Positions 61,127 to 64,000 of a stretch of DNA of 64,000 nucleotides are shown piece by piece. The DNA is from Bacillota bacterium (GTDB lineage: Bacteria; Bacillota; Clostridia; Christensenellales; SZUA-584), in the NCBI GenBank assembly GCA_023460085.1, contig JAEWRI010000021.1:62001-126000 (forward strand), given 5' to 3'. The position numbers were made by a program, and so were the translations under genes. Every line of letters begins with the position of its first letter. Positions within the stretch are counted from its first letter, which is position 1. The notes beneath the pieces are model-generated. The model did not search any database, was not told where the DNA came from, and worked only from the letters and a program-made list of their open reading frames with translations.

Positions 61127-61155
61127 TTGAAACTTCAAATCAAGTGGTGTATCAT
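61127..61155 (+). promoter_or_regulatory. Likely promoter of the methionine-synthase unit
   Basis: TTGAAA (61127-61132), 17 bases, TATCAT (61150-61155), about 16 bases before the start. It leaves almost no leader, so no S-box or B12 riboswitch is present in this divergent gap. Confidence 0.5.
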
Positions 61156-61170
61156 AGCGAAGAGGTGTTT

Positions 61171-61770
61171 ATGGAGGAATTCCCGTATATTTCGTCGGTG
61201 CCAGACAAAAAAGCCATCCTGCGCAGGCTGTCGTCGCAAAAAGCGACATTTCCAGCCGCGCTTGACGCGGAGATTGATGCGCTGATAGCAAAGGCGCGCT
61301 CCGCTTTTTTTGCAAAAGGGCGCGCGAAGTTGTGCAGCCTCGAATTGGACGGCGGGGATACCTTTCGTATCGACGGAAGAGTTATAGAGTCGGCCCTGCT
61401 GACGCGGATGTTGAATTCCAGCGGGAGCGCGTATCTGATGTGCGCGACATTGCCGAGAAGGCTGGTGGAGGGCATCAGCGAGTATATGCGCAGCGGAGAG
61501 GCGCTGAAAGCGCTGGTGTTTGATGCATATGCCTCGGAGTGTGTGGACGGCGCTCTGGACGAAATCATGGCACGGAAGAACGCGGCATTGCGGCGGACAG
61601 GGCAGGCGCTGACGCACCGGCGGTTCAGCGCAGGCTACGGAGATCTTGATATTCGCTGTCAGCGCGTTTTCTACGAAATGCTGGATATGGGCGCACTGGA
61701 TGTGCAGATCAATGAACAATGCCTGCTGTCGCCGGAAAAATCGGTGATTGCGGTGGCGGGGGTGGAATAA
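61171..61770 (+). CDS. Methionine-synthase activation-domain protein (stand-alone)
   Basis: About 199 residues from ATG 61171 (GAAGAGGTG before it). It resembles the C-terminal activation domain of MetH: FRIDGRVIESALLTRM, CATLPRRLVEGISEYM, ASECVDGALDEIM, RRFSAGYGDLDIRCQRVFYE. In the family this domain binds S-adenosylmethionine and reductively re-methylates cobalamin. Its stop adjoins the metH start (TAA directly before ATG). Confidence 0.85.
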   Translation: MEEFPYISSVPDKKAILRRLSSQKATFPAALDAEIDALIAKARSAFFAKGRAKLCSLELDGGDTFRIDGRVIESALLTRMLNSSGSAYLMCATLPRRLVEGISEYMRSGEALKALVFDAYASECVDGALDEIMARKNAALRRTGQALTHRRFSAGYGDLDIRCQRVFYEMLDMGALDVQINEQCLLSPEKSVIAVAGVE

Positions 61771-64000
61771 ATGAAGAAGATAGACGGACTTACCTTTCTG
61801 GATTACCTCAAAAACCGAATCATGATACTCGACGGCGCTACGGGTACGGCGTTGCAGCAGCACGGAATGATGCCGGGCGTATGCCCGGAGCAATATGCGC
61901 TTGACAACCCTCAGGCGCTGCGCGACATTCAGAATGCTTATATCGAGGCAGGCACGCGCGCGCTATATACCTTCACGATGGGAGCGAATGCGCTCAAACT
62001 ACGCGATTTCGGGCTTGAGGCCGATATGCATCGAATGAACGTGAATCTGGCCAGGCTGACGGCGGAAGTGGCGGGCGGGCGCGCCTTCGTCGGCGGGGAC
62101 CTGAGCTCCACCGGTTCGTTCCTCATGCCCTTGGGAGACCTCGAATTTGAACAGGTGGTTGATATCTACAGGGCACAGGTTCGCGCATTGGCTGAAGGCG
62201 GCGTAGATTTTATCATCATAGAAACGATGATCGATATTCAGGAAACACGCGCGGCGGTGATTGCCGCAAAGGAAGCGTGCGACCTGCCTGTGATAGCGAG
62301 CATGACATTCGACGCGCATGGGCGTACGCTGACGGGAACGACTCCTGCCGCGGCGGCTATCACGCTGATTGCGGCGGGCGCAGACGCCATCGGCTTGAAC
62401 TGCTCTACCGGACCTGCGGAGATGCTGCTGCTGGTGGAGGCAATGAAGCAGGTAGCCTCCGTGCCGCTGCTTGTCAAGCCCAACGCGGGTATGCCGCACG
62501 TAGAAAATGGAGAAACACACTTCGACCTGACGTGCGAGGCGTTCCGGAAATACGTACGCCCGATGTGTGAAGCAGGCGCGAACCTCATCGGCGGATGCTG
62601 CGGCACCAACCCGGAATATATCCGTGCGGTTGCGGAGGAGATAGAGGGCTTATCGCCTGTGGCATGGCGCGACGCGCTGCCTGCGGCGCTGACGTCCGTA
62701 TCGGATGAAGTATACATTGGAACGGGTTTTCGCGTGATCGGAGAGCGCATCAACCCAACAGGCAAGCCGAAGCTGAAGGAAGCGTTGAAGACGGGCGATT
62801 TTTACGAAGTGCTCGATATGGCGATGGAAGAGCGGGACTGCGGCGCTCATATACTGGACGTCAATGTAGGCCTGCCGGAAGTGGACGAGGCTTCTGCGAT
62901 GAAGCAGGCCATAGAGACCATCTCCGTACAGGCGAAGCTGCCCATCTGCATCGACTCCTCCCGGATGGAAGTTATAGAGAGTACGCTGCGGATCTGCCCG
63001 GGACGCGCGCTGGTGAACTCCGTTTCCACGAAAGCGGAGCACCTGAAAAGACTGCTGCCGATCGTCAAAAAGTATCACGCCATGTTCATACTGCTGCCCA
63101 TCGGAGACAGTGGCATTCCCAAAACCGCCGATGAGCGCATTGCAGAAATTCAAGCTGCATATGAAACCATCCATGCAGCAGGGCTAGGCAAACAGGATAT
63201 GCTCGTGGACGGCCTGGTGATGACGGTTTCGGCCGATCCGCGCGCCGCAATAGAAACGCTCAAAGTGGTGAAGTGGTGCACAAAAAACGGATTCTATACC
63301 GTGCTTGGCATCTCCAACGGATCCTTCGGGCTGCCGGAGCGCAAATACATTAACTCGGCGTATCTTGTCATGGCGATGGCCAATGGCCTGACCACGGCCA
63401 TCATGAATCCCTGCGACACGCTGATGATGGACCTTTATCACGCGGCGGAAGCGCTGATAGAGCGAGACGAAGGCTTCACGGAATACATCAAACGGTTTGC
63501 GGATACACAGGTCAATGCGGAAGAAGCCGAAAGCATCGTGGACGCGGTGCTAACGGGCAAAAAAAAAATCATCACTTCCCTGATCGATAAGGAGCTGAAG
63601 GCTGGTTCGACTCCCGCCGCGCTCATCAACGAGATGATCATTCCTGCGCTTCGCCGCGTGGGAGACCTCTATGAGCAGCGCGTCTATTTTTTGCCGCAGC
63701 TCATCTACAGTGCGGAAGCGGCGCATGCCGCGTTCGATTATCTGGAGAACCATTTCCCCGCGTCCACCGGAGCGGAAGACAGAAAGAAGATCGTCATTGC
63801 GACGGTGCGCGGCGACATTCATGATATCGGAAAAAACCTGGTTGCGATGCTGCTGAGAAATCACGGTTTTGCCGTGACGGATCTCGGAAAGGATGTACCC
63901 GCTCAGCGCATCGTGGACGAGGCATTCGCTCAAAACGCCGACATTGTGGCGCTTTCCGCGTTGATTACGACGACCGCGAAAGAGATGGAGGGCGTTGTAA
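61771..64000 (+). CDS. metH: Cobalamin-dependent methionine synthase (runs off the window)
   Basis: About 743 codons are present with no stop before the window ends. Domain order: homocysteine-binding barrel (RIMILDGATGTALQQHG; zinc Cys in GLNCSTG and IGGCCGTNP), pterin-binding barrel (FRVIGERINPTGKPKLKEAL; ILDVNVGLPEVDE), cobalamin cap (EMIIPALRRVGDLYEQRVYF) and B12 Rossmann domain (ATVRGDIHDIGKNLVAMLLR with the DxHxxG His ligand; ALSALITTT). It transfers methyl from methyl-tetrahydrofolate to homocysteine. Confidence 0.95.
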   Translation, partial: MKKIDGLTFLDYLKNRIMILDGATGTALQQHGMMPGVCPEQYALDNPQALRDIQNAYIEAGTRALYTFTMGANALKLRDFGLEADMHRMNVNLARLTAEVAGGRAFVGGDLSSTGSFLMPLGDLEFEQVVDIYRAQVRALAEGGVDFIIIETMIDIQETRAAVIAAKEACDLPVIASMTFDAHGRTLTGTTPAAAAITLIAAGADAIGLNCSTGPAEMLLLVEAMKQVASVPLLVKPNAGMPHVENGETHFDLTCEAFRKYVRPMCEAGANLIGGCCGTNPEYIRAVAEEIEGLSPVAWRDALPAALTSVSDEVYIGTGFRVIGERINPTGKPKLKEALKTGDFYEVLDMAMEERDCGAHILDVNVGLPEVDEASAMKQAIETISVQAKLPICIDSSRMEVIESTLRICPGRALVNSVSTKAEHLKRLLPIVKKYHAMFILLPIGDSGIPKTADERIAEIQAAYETIHAAGLGKQDMLVDGLVMTVSADPRAAIETLKVVKWCTKNGFYTVLGISNGSFGLPERKYINSAYLVMAMANGLTTAIMNPCDTLMMDLYHAAEALIERDEGFTEYIKRFADTQVNAEEAESIVDAVLTGKKKIITSLIDKELKAGSTPAALINEMIIPALRRVGDLYEQRVYFLPQLIYSAEAAHAAFDYLENHFPASTGAEDRKKIVIATVRGDIHDIGKNLVAMLLRNHGFAVTDLGKDVPAQRIVDEAFAQNADIVALSALITTTAKEMEGVV

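Noticed and set aside
60838..61170. Upstream extension of the activation-domain protein in the same frame
   Set aside because: It would run over the metF gene and the promoter; the ATG at 61171 has a ribosome site and starts at the family region.

Overview
The window comes from a spore-forming, moderately GC-rich Gram-positive bacterium of the Clostridia (Bacillota). Evidence: a complete spoIIIAA-AH operon, sigG, an Asp23/AmaP/DUF2273 module, the nusB-folD-xseAB-ispA block, the rimP-nusA-ylxR-ylxQ-infB-rbfA-nrnA-truB-ribF block, GGAGG-type ribosome binding sites, and frequent TTG/GTG starts. No rRNA, CRISPR array, phage or insertion sequence is visible. One tRNA-Pro(GGG) gene is present.

Layout. 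1-2.6 kb: end of a split transketolase, its second subunit, a free-standing lipoyl-type domain and a transaldolase. 2.9-14.6 kb: a carbohydrate locus with a YesM-type sensor kinase, an AraC-type response regulator, a sugar ABC transporter (binding protein and two permeases, no ATPase), a remnant of an ABC exporter gene, a GH78 alpha-L-rhamnosidase and two dissimilar URO-D superfamily proteins. 14.8-21.2 kb: tRNA-Pro, a membrane-anchored CARDB-like surface protein, a DUF3298-like protein, an NHEJ operon (Ku, separate ligase, separate polymerase) and a peptidoglycan-binding secreted protein. 21.2-32 kb: spoIIIA, the alkaline-shock-like module, then nusB through ispA. 32-37 kb: sigG, ylmC/ymxH, nrdR, ylmD and a PhoP/PhoR-like pair. 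37-45.7 kb: the transcription/translation operon, whose infB carries 13 copies of a Q/R/P-rich 12-residue repeat. 46-64 kb: an LCP protein, a second two-component system, a small group of unknown proteins, three diguanylate-cyclase-type proteins, a GntR-regulated ABC system with a clear promoter/operator, a copper-chaperone-like protein, a flavodoxin/ferredoxin (EFR1) protein, and a methionine/folate group (metF, a methionine-synthase activation-domain protein, and metH running off the window).

How the genes work together: the first 14 kb look like sensing, uptake and breakdown of rhamnose-containing glycans, beside a pentose-phosphate-type carbon-rearrangement cassette. The spoIIIA genes and sigG act at the engulfment-to-late-forespore step, and Ku/ligase/polymerase are often linked to spore DNA repair. 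The metF/metH group moves one-carbon units to homocysteine and FolD feeds the same folate pool. The least understood parts are the transketolase-lipoyl-transaldolase cassette, the two URO-D proteins, the repeat-bearing IF-2, and the unknown genes at 50.5-52 kb. All family names come from motif reading without database searches.
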